64,000 nt of DNA. Source: Cycloclasticus sp. GTDB lineage: Bacteria; Pseudomonadota; Gammaproteobacteria; Methylococcales; Cycloclasticaceae. The stretch is from the NCBI GenBank assembly GCA_040743155.1, contig JBFLJU010000001.1:744001-808000 (forward strand), given 5' to 3'. The notes below the pieces were generated by a model. The model was not told the origin of the DNA, did not search any database, and was given only the letters and a program-made list of their open reading frames with translations. Made by a program: the position numbers and the translations under genes. Shown here piece after piece: positions 10,320 through 19,504 of this stretch (positions are counted from its first letter, which is position 1; every line of letters begins with the position of its first letter).

Positions 10320-10742
10320 TTGCGAGCAAGTTGCCTAGGTCTGTTAGCTAGACGGGAACATAGCCAACGTGAGTTGTTTCAAAAGCTAACATCAAAAGGT
10401 TACGATGAGGACGATATTAGCCGCTTGCTGGAAGAGTTTGTTGACTTGAATTGGCAAAGTGATCAACGTTTCGCTGAAAGCTATGGACGCTCAAGGGTGC
10501 ATAAGGGTTTTGGCCCGATTCGGATTCAGTATGAATTGAAAGAAAGAGGCGTGGACACAAGTATTAATAATGTGTTTGAAGAGCAGCCTGATTGGCAGAC
10601 ATTACTAGTCGAGTTGCACATAAAAAAATATGGCGAGCAGTCGCCAGTCGATATAAAAGAGCGTGCAAAGCGTACACGTTTTTTTCAACATAAGGGTTTT
10701 ACACACGACATGATCAAGCAGTTATTTGATCAGTTGTCTTAA
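10320..10742 (+). CDS. recX: regulatory protein RecX
   Basis: RecX caps and destabilises RecA filaments. The product, about 140 residues, has three-helix repeat features: [47 protein letters not shown], then [17 protein letters not shown], and [16 protein letters not shown]. The start is uncertain. I use the TTG at 10320, but the frame is open back to a CTG at 10287 that overlaps the recA stop (encoding [10 protein letters not shown]), and that extension also looks family-like. The close spacing to recA implies co-transcription. Confidence 0.85.
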   Translation: MRASCLGLLARREHSQRELFQKLTSKGYDEDDISRLLEEFVDLNWQSDQRFAESYGRSRVHKGFGPIRIQYELKERGVDTSINNVFEEQPDWQTLLVELHIKKYGEQSPVDIKERAKRTRFFQHKGFTHDMIKQLFDQLS

Positions 10743-10758
10743 TACAGGTTTTAACGAA

Positions 10759-13377
10759 ATGAAAAATTTAAGTAGTGCTGAGGTTAGATCAGCCTTTTTG
10801 ACATATTTTGAAAAGCAGGGGCATAAAATTGTACCTTCTAGCTCGTTAGTACCTGGGAATGACCCGACCTTATTGTTTACGAATGCGGGTATGGTTCAGT
10901 TTAAAGACGTTTTCCTAGGTCAAGAAAAACGTTCGTATACCACAGCAACATCGTCACAGCGTTGTGTTAGGGCAGGTGGCAAGCACAACGATCTTGAAAA
11001 TGTTGGTTACACAGCCCGTCACCACACCTTTTTTGAAATGCTTGGGAACTTTAGTTTTGGTGAATATTTTAAACGTGATGCGATTAAATATGCGTGGGAG
11101 TTTTTGGTTAAAGAACTTGGTATTCCTGCTGAGAAACTATGGGTTACGGTGTTTGATGAAGACCCAGAAGCGGCCGATATTTGGCTGAATGAAGTAGGCG
11201 TTAGCCCTGATAGGCTATCGCGAATTGGTGCGAAGGATAATTTTTGGTCAATGGGTGATACCGGTCCCTGTGGCCCATGCTCGGAAATATTTTATGATCA
11301 TGGCGAAGAGGTTGCAGGTGGCCCACCAGGAACACCAGAAGAGGACGGCGATCGGTATGTCGAAATCTGGAACCTAGTGTTTATGCAATACGATCGTAAT
11401 GATAAAGGAGAGTTAACGCCTTTACCAAAGCCCTCTGTTGATACGGGTATGGGGCTGGAACGCGTCGCGGCAGTTTTGCAGGGCGTTCACAATAACTATG
11501 ATATTGAATTATTTAAGGGGTTGATTAAAAGCGCCTCAAAACTAACAAACACAAAGGATACAAGTCATACCTCTTTACGGGTTTTAGTTGACCATATCCG
11601 TTCTTGTGCGTTTCTTATCGTCGACGGTGTTCAACCGTCTAATGAAGGTAGAGGTTACGTACTGAGGCGAATTATTCGTCGGGCAATACGCCATGGTTAC
11701 AAACTGGAAATGAAGGGTATTTTCTTTCACAAATTAGTACAGCCGTTAGCCGAAATCATGGGGGAAGCGTATCCAGAATTGATAGCCAAAGCTGAGATGG
11801 TGAGTAACATTTTGCTCAAAGAGGAGCAGCGTTTTGCGGAAACGCTAGAACAAGGTATGAAACTGTTGCAAGGTGGTACACAGGCGCTGAAAGATAATTT
11901 GATTACGGGTGAAACGGCTTTCAAGCTGTACGACACATATGGCTTTCCTGTTGATTTAACGGCGGATTATGCAAGAGAAAATGGCTTAACCGTTGATATT
12001 AAAGGCTTCGAAGAAGCGATGGATGCACAGCGTGAGCGTGCAAGGTCATCAAGTTCATTTGCCGTTGGTCAGTCAGAATTGCCACAAATAGATTTAACGA
12101 CAGAGTTTGTTGGATATGAAACCTTAGAGTCCAACGGAGTACTACAGGCTATTTATAAAGAGGGAGAAGAAGTATCGTCAATCAGTGAGGGAGACAGCGC
12201 TTATTTGGTGTTAAATAAAACAGCGTTTTACGCTGAATCCGGCGGGCAAGCGGGCGACCGAGGCGAGATTACGACACCAGCGGCAGTTTTTGAGGTGTTA
12301 GACGTACAAAAGCAAGGTAATGCGTATTTCCATGTTGGCCGAGTTACACAAGGTGAATTTTTATTACAACAAGCAGTGGTGGCGAGGGTTGATAGCGACA
12401 AACGTTTAGCAACGGCATCAAACCACTCGGCTACTCATTTGTTACACGCAGCTCTTCGTCAAGTGTTGGGTGAACATGTGACGCAAAAAGGCTCATTAGT
12501 AGAGGCGGCGAGATTGCGCTTTGACTTTAGTCATTTTGAACCAATTACAAGAACTCAGCTTCAAGAAGTTGAGCGCTTAGTTAACCTACAAATACGCTCC
12601 AATGCAGATGTTGAAACACAAATAACAGACCAAGAAACGGCGGTTGCTAATGGTGCGATGGCATTGTTTGGCGAAAAGTATGGCGATAAAGTTCGGGTGT
12701 TGAAGATAGGTGATTTCTCTACAGAACTTTGTGGTGGAACACACGTGAATCGTGCCGGTGATATTGGCTTAATGAAAATACTATCTGAAACAGGTATTGC
12801 TTCGGGGGTTCGTCGTATTGAGGCTATTGCTGGCGAAGGTGCTTTATCGTGGGTTGAGCGAAGTGACGACTTGTTGCAAGAAATTGGTAAATTGGTCAAA
12901 GGCAATCGCGACTCTTCGATTGATAAAATCACGCAAATTCAAGATAAAAACAAAGCGCTTGAAAAAGAACTAGAGCAATTAAAAGGCCAGTTAGCAAAAG
13001 CAGCCAGTGGTGATCTGGTAAATCAAGCCGTTAACATTGACGGACTAAATGTACTAGCAGCTTATATCGAAGGCAGTGATGGTAAAACCTTACGTGACTT
13101 AGTCGATCAATTAAAAGACAAATTAGGTAATGCGGCGATTGTTTTATCAACAGTTCAAAGCGGTAAAGTAACACTGATAGCCGGCGTGTCTAAAGATCAA
13201 ACAAGCCGAATTAAAGCAGGAGACTTGGTTAATTCAGTCGCACTTCAAGTCGGCGGTAAAGGTGGTGGTCGGCCGGATATGGCACAAGCTGGTGGCGATA
13301 ATCCTGAAGCCTTAGACGCAGCACTCAGGTCAGTACCTGAATGGGTGGAAGCTCAACTCAATGCAGCAAACGGTTAG
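10759..13377 (+). CDS. alaS: alanyl-tRNA synthetase
   Basis: AlaRS charges tRNA-Ala and edits mischarged Ser and Gly. The start at 10759 ([22 protein letters not shown]) matches the conserved N terminus. An upstream in-frame ATG at 10726 lies inside recX and is unlikely. The 872-residue product has the class II catalytic core ([46 protein letters not shown]), the editing domain zinc site [12 protein letters not shown] and CGGTHV, and the C-terminal glycine-rich segment [16 protein letters not shown]. It lies 16 bp after recX. Confidence 0.98.
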   Translation: MKNLSSAEVRSAFLTYFEKQGHKIVPSSSLVPGNDPTLLFTNAGMVQFKDVFLGQEKRSYTTATSSQRCVRAGGKHNDLENVGYTARHHTFFEMLGNFSFGEYFKRDAIKYAWEFLVKELGIPAEKLWVTVFDEDPEAADIWLNEVGVSPDRLSRIGAKDNFWSMGDTGPCGPCSEIFYDHGEEVAGGPPGTPEEDGDRYVEIWNLVFMQYDRNDKGELTPLPKPSVDTGMGLERVAAVLQGVHNNYDIELFKGLIKSASKLTNTKDTSHTSLRVLVDHIRSCAFLIVDGVQPSNEGRGYVLRRIIRRAIRHGYKLEMKGIFFHKLVQPLAEIMGEAYPELIAKAEMVSNILLKEEQRFAETLEQGMKLLQGGTQALKDNLITGETAFKLYDTYGFPVDLTADYARENGLTVDIKGFEEAMDAQRERARSSSSFAVGQSELPQIDLTTEFVGYETLESNGVLQAIYKEGEEVSSISEGDSAYLVLNKTAFYAESGGQAGDRGEITTPAAVFEVLDVQKQGNAYFHVGRVTQGEFLLQQAVVARVDSDKRLATASNHSATHLLHAALRQVLGEHVTQKGSLVEAARLRFDFSHFEPITRTQLQEVERLVNLQIRSNADVETQITDQETAVANGAMALFGEKYGDKVRVLKIGDFSTELCGGTHVNRAGDIGLMKILSETGIASGVRRIEAIAGEGALSWVERSDDLLQEIGKLVKGNRDSSIDKITQIQDKNKALEKELEQLKGQLAKAASGDLVNQAVNIDGLNVLAAYIEGSDGKTLRDLVDQLKDKLGNAAIVLSTVQSGKVTLIAGVSKDQTSRIKAGDLVNSVALQVGGKGGGRPDMAQAGGDNPEALDAALRSVPEWVEAQLNAANG

Positions 13378-13397
13378 TCCGCCTAATTTAAATAGCT

Positions 13398-13417
13398 CTT
13401 ATACCCAATGGTATAAG
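13398..13417. promoter_or_regulatory. perfect inverted repeat between alaS and lysC
   Basis: CTTATACC and GGTATAAG form 8-bp perfect arms around a CAAT loop, 32 bp before lysC. There is no T-run, so it is more likely an operator or an mRNA hairpin than a terminator. Confidence 0.4.
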
Positions 13418-13449
13418 CATTAAATAACACAATTAAGCACGATAGAACT

Positions 13450-14670
13450 ATGACGTTACATGTACACAAATACGGTGGTACATCCGTAGGCACTGCTGAA
13501 AAAATTCAGGCTGTTGCTAAAAAATTAGTCGATGAAAAAAATGCAACAGGACATGATCTTGTTGTTGTCGTTTCAGCAATGAGCGGTGAAACAAATCGGA
13601 TGACTGAGTTAGCAAAGCAGATGCAGCAAACGCCATCCACGAAGCAAATGGATGTGCTGTTATCGACCGGCGAGCAGGTCACTATTGCGTTGTTATGTAT
13701 GGCGTTAGAAGAATTGGGGCAACCGGCAGCATCCTACACGGGTGGTCAGGTTAAAATTGTCACGGATGACATTCACAGTAAAGCCCGTATCGAAGAAATT
13801 CATACCGATAGAATCGAAGCTGATTTAAAAAGTAATAAAATTGTTGTTGTTGCGGGTTTCCAAGGTGTTACTGCTGAAGGCGCTATTACAACACTCGGGC
13901 GAGGGGGGTCTGATACGACAGCGGTCGCGTTAGCGGCATCACTAAATGCGGATGAATGTCGAATCTATACAGATGTAGATGGCGTTTATACCACCGACCC
14001 TAGAGTAGAACCGAAAGCGAGAAGGTTGGATAAAATCACTTTTGAAGAAATGCTAGAAATGGCGAGTTTAGGATCAAAGATTTTGCAAATTCGTTCAGTT
14101 GAATTTGCGGGCAAATACAATGTTCCATTGCGTGTTTTATCAACGTTTATCGATGGTGAAGGCACGTTAATTACATATGAGGATGAAGGTATGGAAAAAG
14201 CACTAATTTCAGGTATTGCATTCAACCGTGATGAAGCAAAAGTTACCCTAGCGGGTGTGCCAGATATGCCTGGCGTAGCATCAGCCATTTTAAAGCCAAT
14301 TTCAGAAGCAAATATTGAAATTGATATGATCGTGCAAAATGTTGCAGAAGATAAAACAACAGACTTTACCTTTACCGTGCATAGAAATGATTTTGATAAA
14401 ACAATGCAGGTTTTACAAAGTATTTGTACGGAGTTGGGTGCAGAAAAAGTTGATGGTGACAATAAAATAGTAAAAGTATCTATTGTGGGCGTTGGAATGC
14501 GTTCACACGCCGGTATTGCTAGCCAAATGTTTGAGGCGCTTGCGAATGAAGGTATTAATATACGGATGATATCAACGTCAGAAATTAAAATTTCCGTTGT
14601 GGTCGACGAGAAATACTTGGAGTTAGCTGTACGCACTTTGCACGAATCATTTGGCTTATCAGAAAAATAA
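13450..14670 (+). CDS. lysC: aspartate kinase
   Basis: Aspartate kinase makes beta-aspartyl phosphate, the first step towards lysine, threonine and methionine. The 406-residue product is the alpha/beta-type enzyme: HKYGGTSVGTAEKIQAVA at the N terminus, VVVVSAMSGETNRM, FQGVTAEGAITTLGRGGSDTTAVALAA, and two C-terminal ACT repeats (around residues 265-335 and 345-403, including VSIVGVGMRSHAGIASQMFEAL and STSEIKISVVV). ACT domains indicate allosteric feedback control. The position between alaS and csrA is conserved in Pseudomonas-like genomes. Confidence 0.97.
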   Translation: MTLHVHKYGGTSVGTAEKIQAVAKKLVDEKNATGHDLVVVVSAMSGETNRMTELAKQMQQTPSTKQMDVLLSTGEQVTIALLCMALEELGQPAASYTGGQVKIVTDDIHSKARIEEIHTDRIEADLKSNKIVVVAGFQGVTAEGAITTLGRGGSDTTAVALAASLNADECRIYTDVDGVYTTDPRVEPKARRLDKITFEEMLEMASLGSKILQIRSVEFAGKYNVPLRVLSTFIDGEGTLITYEDEGMEKALISGIAFNRDEAKVTLAGVPDMPGVASAILKPISEANIEIDMIVQNVAEDKTTDFTFTVHRNDFDKTMQVLQSICTELGAEKVDGDNKIVKVSIVGVGMRSHAGIASQMFEALANEGINIRMISTSEIKISVVVDEKYLELAVRTLHESFGLSEK

Positions 14671-14784
14671 TCAACGTTTGATGGCTGTTTGCGCTTAGAT
14701 AGCTATGGTAGAATACACTCAATAATAAGAAAAAATGTAATTGGTTGGCAACGCTTCAATGATATGGAGCAACAAGGAGATATT

Positions 14785-14970
14785 ATGCTTATTTTAACGC
14801 GTAAAGTTGGTGAATCCCTCGTTATTGGTGATGACGTATCGATCATCGTATTAGGGGTTAAAGGAAATCAAGTAAGAATTGGAGTTGACGCACCTAAAAG
14901 TGTTTCTGTTCATCGTGAAGAGATTTATAACAAAATCCAAGATGAAAAGAATTCCAGCGGCAATAGATAG
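14785..14970 (+). CDS. csrA: carbon storage regulator CsrA/RsmA
   Basis: CsrA is a small RNA-binding translational regulator of carbon flow, motility and biofilm genes. The start at 14785 ([20 protein letters not shown]) follows the Shine-Dalgarno AAGGAG; the frame is open upstream but the conserved N terminus begins here. The product has 61 residues, including [24 protein letters not shown], the RNA-binding edge. It lies between lysC and tRNA-Ser, a classic arrangement. Confidence 0.97.
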   Translation: MLILTRKVGESLVIGDDVSIIVLGVKGNQVRIGVDAPKSVSVHREEIYNKIQDEKNSSGNR

Positions 14971-14985
14971 TCAGTAGTAAATTCC

Positions 14986-15077
14986 GGAGAGATGGCCGAG
15001 CGGCTGAAGGCGCTCCCCTGCTAAGGGAGTATGGGTTTTAAAGCCCATCGAGGGTTCGAATCCCTCTCTCTCCGCCA
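14986..15077 (+). tRNA. tRNA-Ser (anticodon GCU)
   Basis: A complete class II tRNA of 92 nt with encoded CCA. The acceptor GGAGAGA pairs with TCTCTCC, followed by discriminator G and CCA. The anticodon stem CTCCC/GGGAG encloses a loop with GCT at 15020-15022. The long variable arm is ATGGG/CCCAT and the T arm is GAGGG-TTCGAAT-CCCTC. It reads AGC and AGU codons. Serine tRNA genes are common integration sites, but I see no repeat of the 3' end downstream in this window. Confidence 0.98.
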
Positions 15078-15295
15078 TTATCCCTTATAAATCAATGAGT
15101 TAATTTGTTTTTATTGAGGTGCCACATAATCTCAAGGTGATGGATTTTATCTTTAAAACCTCATTGGAGAATTAGTGGGATTTGCTACTTAATAAGTATT
15201 AGTAGCAGATATGAAAACCATTCGTATATAGGAATTTCGAACTTATACAGAAATTTTGGCCGTGAGTTTCACTTTTTGTACGCCTTCCTAAGTAG

Positions 15296-18200
15296 TTATT
15301 TGGCTAAATATTTTTCCATTGCTAATGAGGGCATTGGTCTGTGGAAATAATAACCTTGCACAATGTCACAATTCATTTCCATGCAAAGATCGGCTTGCTC
15401 TTTTGTCTCAACACCTTCAACAAGAACCTCTAAGCCAAGGCTGTGACCTACAACGGTAATGGCTTCCATAATAGCTTTATCATCAGGGTCCTCTGGGGCA
15501 TCACGTACAAATTCTTGATCAATCTTTAACGTTGTGACGGGGAATCGCTTTAAATAACTTAATGATGAATAGCCTGTTCCAAAATTATCAATTGATATAT
15601 TCATCCCCGATTCCTTCAGCTCTAGCAGTTTCTCAAGCACGGTATTGTCTGAATCGATCAGTACATTTTCTGTTAGTTCAATGCCAATATCTTTAGGGCT
15701 GAGCTTGTTTTCTTCTAACGCCTGCTCAATTAATGAAAAAATTCGCCCATGTCTAAAGTCTCTCCCTGATATATTTAAATCAACACGAACAGGTATTAAG
15801 CCTTGATCTTGCCATTGCCGTTGTTGTCGGCAGGCTGTGGTAATAACCCATGCTGTAATTCTATTAATGAGTCCTGTTTTTTCAGCGATGGGGATAAACT
15901 CTGCTGGCGATACCCATTCATCATCAACTGACCAACGAATTAATGCTTCACAAGCAAGCACCTCGTTATTTTCTAATTGAACCTGTGGTTGGTAATAAAG
16001 TTGAAACTCCTCGTTTTCAAGTGCCTTTCGTAACCCTGATTCAATCCATCGATCCCTTTGAAGTTTATTATTCATTTCAAGGGTAAAGAAGCGGTAACAA
16101 TTACGGCCCGCATCTTTTGCTCGATACATCGCAATATCGGCGCTTTTAAGGAGTGAATGCATATCTTCCGCGTCGTCTGGGTATAGACTGATACCAATGC
16201 TTGGTGTGATATTAATTTGATGCTCTTTTAGAGAAAATGGCTCAATAAAGGCCTGTAGTATTTTGTCTGCAACGGTAGAAGCATTTCTTTCATCTTCGGA
16301 GTGGGGCAAAATAATAACAAACTCGTCACCACCAAATCGGGCAATAAAATCATACTCCCTTAAAATAGTTGAGACTCGTGTTGAAACTTGTTGCAATAAG
16401 TCATCGCCTCTTTCATGGCCAAGCGAATCATTCACCGACTTGAAATGATCAAGATCAAAAAACAAAAGCGCTAGCTTCCCTTTAAACCGCTTGGCCTCAT
16501 CAATTTTCATTCGTAATTCTGTATCTAATTGAAAACGATTAGGCAGTTTAGTCAATTGGTCGTAGGTTGCTATATATTCGAGTTTATTTTCAATTCTTTT
16601 TCTTTCATAAATTTCATTTTCGAGGGTGACGTTCTTTTTAGTGAGTTCATCTTCAACAAAAGTACGACTCTCCTGCATTAAAACAATTAGCCAACTTCCA
16701 ATAAGCGAAATAAGGGCGAATATGTAAAATATATTGATATAGGTTGCTTGGATGTTTTGAATGGTTGCCGGATCTATATCTAATATTCTGATGGTATAGG
16801 TTGTCCAAAGAATGAAACCGATAATTGATAACAAGGCTATAAGAACCAGTATAAAACTGGTTAACCTGGACAAGCTTTCAAGGTGAAATTTATTGGCAGT
16901 GGCTATATTTGCAAACTTAAGAAGCTTTTCTTTTAAACTAAATTCTTTTACGTCTTTACATGAATCATGACAACGCGCTTCTAGTGAACAGCATAAGGAG
17001 CAAATGTTAGAAGAATACATTGAGCAGGAAGCCATGTCCTTTGCATTATATTGGATATTGCAAATACCGCAGGTATGTAGGCCGTCTTCAAAGTTTTCTG
17101 ATTGACGTGCGATGTAATACTTTCCTTTGGTGGCAAAGGCGATGAGTGGTGAGAGTATAAATGCAGTACTAAGGGCGATAATGGATGAAAATGATTGGAG
17201 ACCTTCACCTAATAAACCTGAAAAGGCAACAATAGAAATAATAGAGGCTATCAATGTGCTAAAAACGCCCACGGGGTTTATATTAAACAAGTGAGCTCGC
17301 TTAAACTCAATAACGGGAGGGCTTAACCCTAGGGGTTTATTAATAACAAGGTCGGCAACGATGGCAGCAATCCACGCGATGGCAATGTTGGAATATAACC
17401 CCAGTATCTTAGTCAATACATCAAACACGCCTATCTCCATAAGAAGTAGCGCAATTGAAATATTAAAAATAACCCAAACGACCCGTCCGGGGTGAGTGTG
17501 TGTTGTTCTTGAGAAAAAATTAGACCATGCTAATGATCCCGCATAGGCATTCGTTACATTTATTTTGATTTGCGAGATCATAACGAAAATAAAACTAACG
17601 CCCAACGCCAGAGAAGGGTGCTCAAAAACATAAGTATAAGCGGCGTTATACATATAAATGGGCTCTTTGGCTTCGATGATGGATGCGCCACCTAAGAGCA
17701 CTAATGCCGCTAAAAGAATCCCCCCCATTTGTTTTAGAAAACCGAGAATGACCCAGCCTGGCCCAGCTAAGATAACGGCAGTCCACCATTTAAGTCGATT
17801 ATCTTTTGTTTTATCGGGCATAAAACGCAAGTAATCAACTTGCTCACCAATCTGCGCAATGAGTGACAAAGAGATGCCTATTGCTAAACCAAAAGGGTAA
17901 AGAGAAAACTCTGAACTTCCAGTTTTGGTGCCTGCTAAATTAAAAAAATTGTCTAGTAGATCCGGTTCTTTAAATAGCACCATACCGAATGGAAGAATCA
18001 TTAAAGCTAACCATACCGGCTGTGTAACAAGCTGTAACCGATTTATGGCTGTCATGCCATAAAAAACAATTGGAATTATAATTATCGAGCAAAGGGCATA
18101 CCCAATTGAAAGAGGTAGGCCTGTATATAGGAAGAGTGCCTGAGCCATGATGGCTGCTTCTAACGCAAAGAATATAAAACAGAATGAAGCGTAAATTAAT

Positions 18201-18559
18201 GAGGTGATTGTTGACCCCATATAACCAAACCCTGCTGCACGGGTTAACAGGTCAATATCAATATTATTTTTTGCGGCCTGATAGCAAATAGGCAAGCCCA
18301 TCAGAAAGATTATTATCGAAGCCGTTAGGATTCCCCAAAAAGCATTCTGAAAGCCATAACTTATCGCTATGCTTGCGCCAATCGCTTCAAGGGCAAGAAA
18401 AGAGATGCTACCAATGGCGGTGTTCGCAACAAGAAATTCTGACCAGTTCCGAAAGCTTGATGGGGAATAGCGGAGTGCGTAATCCTCAATACTTTCTTCT
18501 GCAACAAATTGATTGTATTCCCGCCGCTTTATTTCAACTTGAACGGTATTGTCATTCAT
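15296..18559 (-). CDS. NCS1-like permease fused to GGDEF and EAL domains
   Basis: This single 1087-residue protein appears to join a transporter to cyclic-di-GMP enzymes. Residues about 40-480 form a multi-spanning membrane domain resembling cytosine/purine permeases of the NCS1 family (AVDYLRFMP-like segment EQVDYLRFMPD, and PIYMYNAAYTYVFEHP). Residues about 497-532 are cysteine-rich (CGIC...ICSLCC...CHDSC), suggesting metal binding. Two more helices follow (about 565-630), then a GGDEF domain with intact RFGGDEF (residues 743-747) and LPNRFQLD, then an EAL domain with intact CEALIRW (871-873). Both enzymatic motifs are complete, so synthesis and breakdown of c-di-GMP are both possible. It stands alone, convergent with tRNA-Ser. 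The transporter part may serve as a ligand sensor; this is inference. Confidence 0.85.
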   Translation of the reverse strand: MNDNTVQVEIKRREYNQFVAEESIEDYALRYSPSSFRNWSEFLVANTAIGSISFLALEAIGASIAISYGFQNAFWGILTASIIIFLMGLPICYQAAKNNIDIDLLTRAAGFGYMGSTITSLIYASFCFIFFALEAAIMAQALFLYTGLPLSIGYALCSIIIIPIVFYGMTAINRLQLVTQPVWLALMILPFGMVLFKEPDLLDNFFNLAGTKTGSSEFSLYPFGLAIGISLSLIAQIGEQVDYLRFMPDKTKDNRLKWWTAVILAGPGWVILGFLKQMGGILLAALVLLGGASIIEAKEPIYMYNAAYTYVFEHPSLALGVSFIFVMISQIKINVTNAYAGSLAWSNFFSRTTHTHPGRVVWVIFNISIALLLMEIGVFDVLTKILGLYSNIAIAWIAAIVADLVINKPLGLSPPVIEFKRAHLFNINPVGVFSTLIASIISIVAFSGLLGEGLQSFSSIIALSTAFILSPLIAFATKGKYYIARQSENFEDGLHTCGICNIQYNAKDMASCSMYSSNICSLCCSLEARCHDSCKDVKEFSLKEKLLKFANIATANKFHLESLSRLTSFILVLIALLSIIGFILWTTYTIRILDIDPATIQNIQATYINIFYIFALISLIGSWLIVLMQESRTFVEDELTKKNVTLENEIYERKRIENKLEYIATYDQLTKLPNRFQLDTELRMKIDEAKRFKGKLALLFFDLDHFKSVNDSLGHERGDDLLQQVSTRVSTILREYDFIARFGGDEFVIILPHSEDERNASTVADKILQAFIEPFSLKEHQINITPSIGISLYPDDAEDMHSLLKSADIAMYRAKDAGRNCYRFFTLEMNNKLQRDRWIESGLRKALENEEFQLYYQPQVQLENNEVLACEALIRWSVDDEWVSPAEFIPIAEKTGLINRITAWVITTACRQQRQWQDQGLIPVRVDLNISGRDFRHGRIFSLIEQALEENKLSPKDIGIELTENVLIDSDNTVLEKLLELKESGMNISIDNFGTGYSSLSYLKRFPVTTLKIDQEFVRDAPEDPDDKAIMEAITVVGHSLGLEVLVEGVETKEQADLCMEMNCDIVQGYYFHRPMPSLAMEKYLAK

Positions 18560-18784
18560 CGGGTGAGATGGCGTCTAGCTAAAGTATGATGCATGCTATT
18601 TAAAAAAAAGTGTAATGTCTTGAGTATAAGTTAACGGTCATGTTTAGGTTGTCTTTAAATGTTTTTTTTTGATTTAAAACAGCGTTCACTAATAAAAATA
18701 GAGAATCACTAGAATTGATTGAAGATGTGCGAGTGTGATTTCAGATTTGACCATCTCCCAGAGCTGTTATTTCTCGGCGTTTTT

Positions 18785-18832
18785 CTCCGTCGACTGGATT
18801 CGAGCCAGTAACCCAATGATTAACGCTGACCT
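18785..18832 (-). pseudogene. degraded tRNA-Asn-like 3' fragment
   Basis: Read on the reverse strand, this piece resembles the 3' half of tRNA-Asn: GCGTTAATCATT (an anticodon-loop-like segment containing GTT), a short variable loop GGGTT, the T arm ACTGG-CTCGAAT-CCAGT, then CGACGGAG like an acceptor 3' strand. The CCA position reads AAA, T54 is C, and the 5' half is not recognisable. Such 3' tRNA pieces are left by integrating elements, or it may be a decayed gene. The assignment rests on my visual comparison only. Confidence 0.45.
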
Positions 18833-18856
18833 AGTCCATAATAGGGAAAGCTAAAG

Positions 18857-19200
18857 ATCACTGACTTAGTGATCGACGCATTGTTGGTGGTCGTTTGGCG
18901 GCGAAAGCCAAAGATCGAGTCCTCATTCATTCTGATTAATGCGTGCAATATACCTGCAGCGACTGGAAGAAATTTGTAGATGACCATAACCTGGAACTAA
19001 GCATGAGCAGCCGAGGAAATTGACACGATAGTGCTGTTGCCGAAAGCTTTTTCTCATTGCTAAAAGCAGAGCGAATTAAGCGGGGTATATTCAAAACGCG
19101 AGCTGAAGCACGCTCAGAGATATTTGATTACATAGAATTTTACTACAACCAGAAAAGAAACTATGGGCACAATGGCGGGCTACCTCCGGTCGTTCTTTGA
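18857..19200 (+). pseudogene. IS3-family transposase (OrfB) C-terminal remnant
   Basis: Translation gives the C-terminal DDE region of an IS3-group transposase: ITDLVIDALLVVVWRRKPK, then after a frameshift DRVLIHSD-stop-CVQYTCSDWKKFV, LELSMSSRGN-stop-HDSAVAESFFSLLKAE and FYYNQKRNYGHNGGLPPVVL ending at the TGA at 19198-19200. One frameshift and two in-frame stops (in positions normally reading HSDQG and RGNC) show that it is dead. The N-terminal part is missing or unrecognisable. It lies immediately upstream of the accessory catabolic region. Confidence 0.85.
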
Positions 19201-19449
19201 AGAACAACATATTAAGAAGTTAAAGGCTGTCTAAAAAACTAGGGGCTTGCCAGTAATTTTGAAGAATGTAATTAAGCGAAGAGTGCCAGCTCAACTATTA
19301 GTTTCCTTTTCTTTTATTCGGCATTGGGGTAGCATCTAGAAAACAAAGATGCTAGTGGGTCACGAAAAGTGTTTGTTTTTTTTGCAAAAAACTCTTTTAA
19401 TTGACCTGTTATTGAAAAAAAATGCATTGAATAAAAGTGGTCTAGCTGA

Positions 19450-19469
19450 TTCTTCTTACATAAGAAGAA
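19450..19469. promoter_or_regulatory. inverted repeat upstream of the sigma-54 activator gene
   Basis: TTCTTCTTA and TAAGAAGAA are perfect 9-bp arms separated by CA, 35 bp before the ATG at 19505. It could be an autoregulatory operator or an mRNA hairpin. If translation began at the in-frame ATG at 19349, the repeat would lie within coding sequence, but that start looks unlikely. Confidence 0.45.
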
Positions 19470-19504
19470 CCGTTTTAAAGATGGGGCGAGAAGGGGGAAT
19501 AGTT

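Larger units (their letters stand above)
18560..19504. other. gene-poor scar region with decayed mobile-element remains
   Basis: No intact gene was found between the permease-GGDEF-EAL gene and the sigma-54 activator. The stretch holds a tRNA-Asn-like 3' fragment on the reverse strand (18785-18832), a broken IS3-type transposase end (18857-19200), a possible element terminus around 19228-19250 (TGTCTAAAAAACTAGGGG), and an inverted repeat at 19450-19469. The left part (18560-18784) shows nothing recognisable. Confidence 0.7.

Noticed and set aside
13986-14636. 216-codon reverse-strand open frame
   Set aside because: Shadow of lysC; the forward protein is an unmistakable aspartate kinase with ACT domains.
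15078-15295. Search for an attachment-site repeat of the tRNA-Ser 3' end
   Set aside because: No repeat of the tRNA 3' sequence was found here or farther along the window by eye.
19349-19504. N-terminal extension of the sigma-54 activator
   Set aside because: The extra residues are not AcoR-like, the stretch contains an inverted repeat, and a good Shine-Dalgarno precedes the ATG at 19505.
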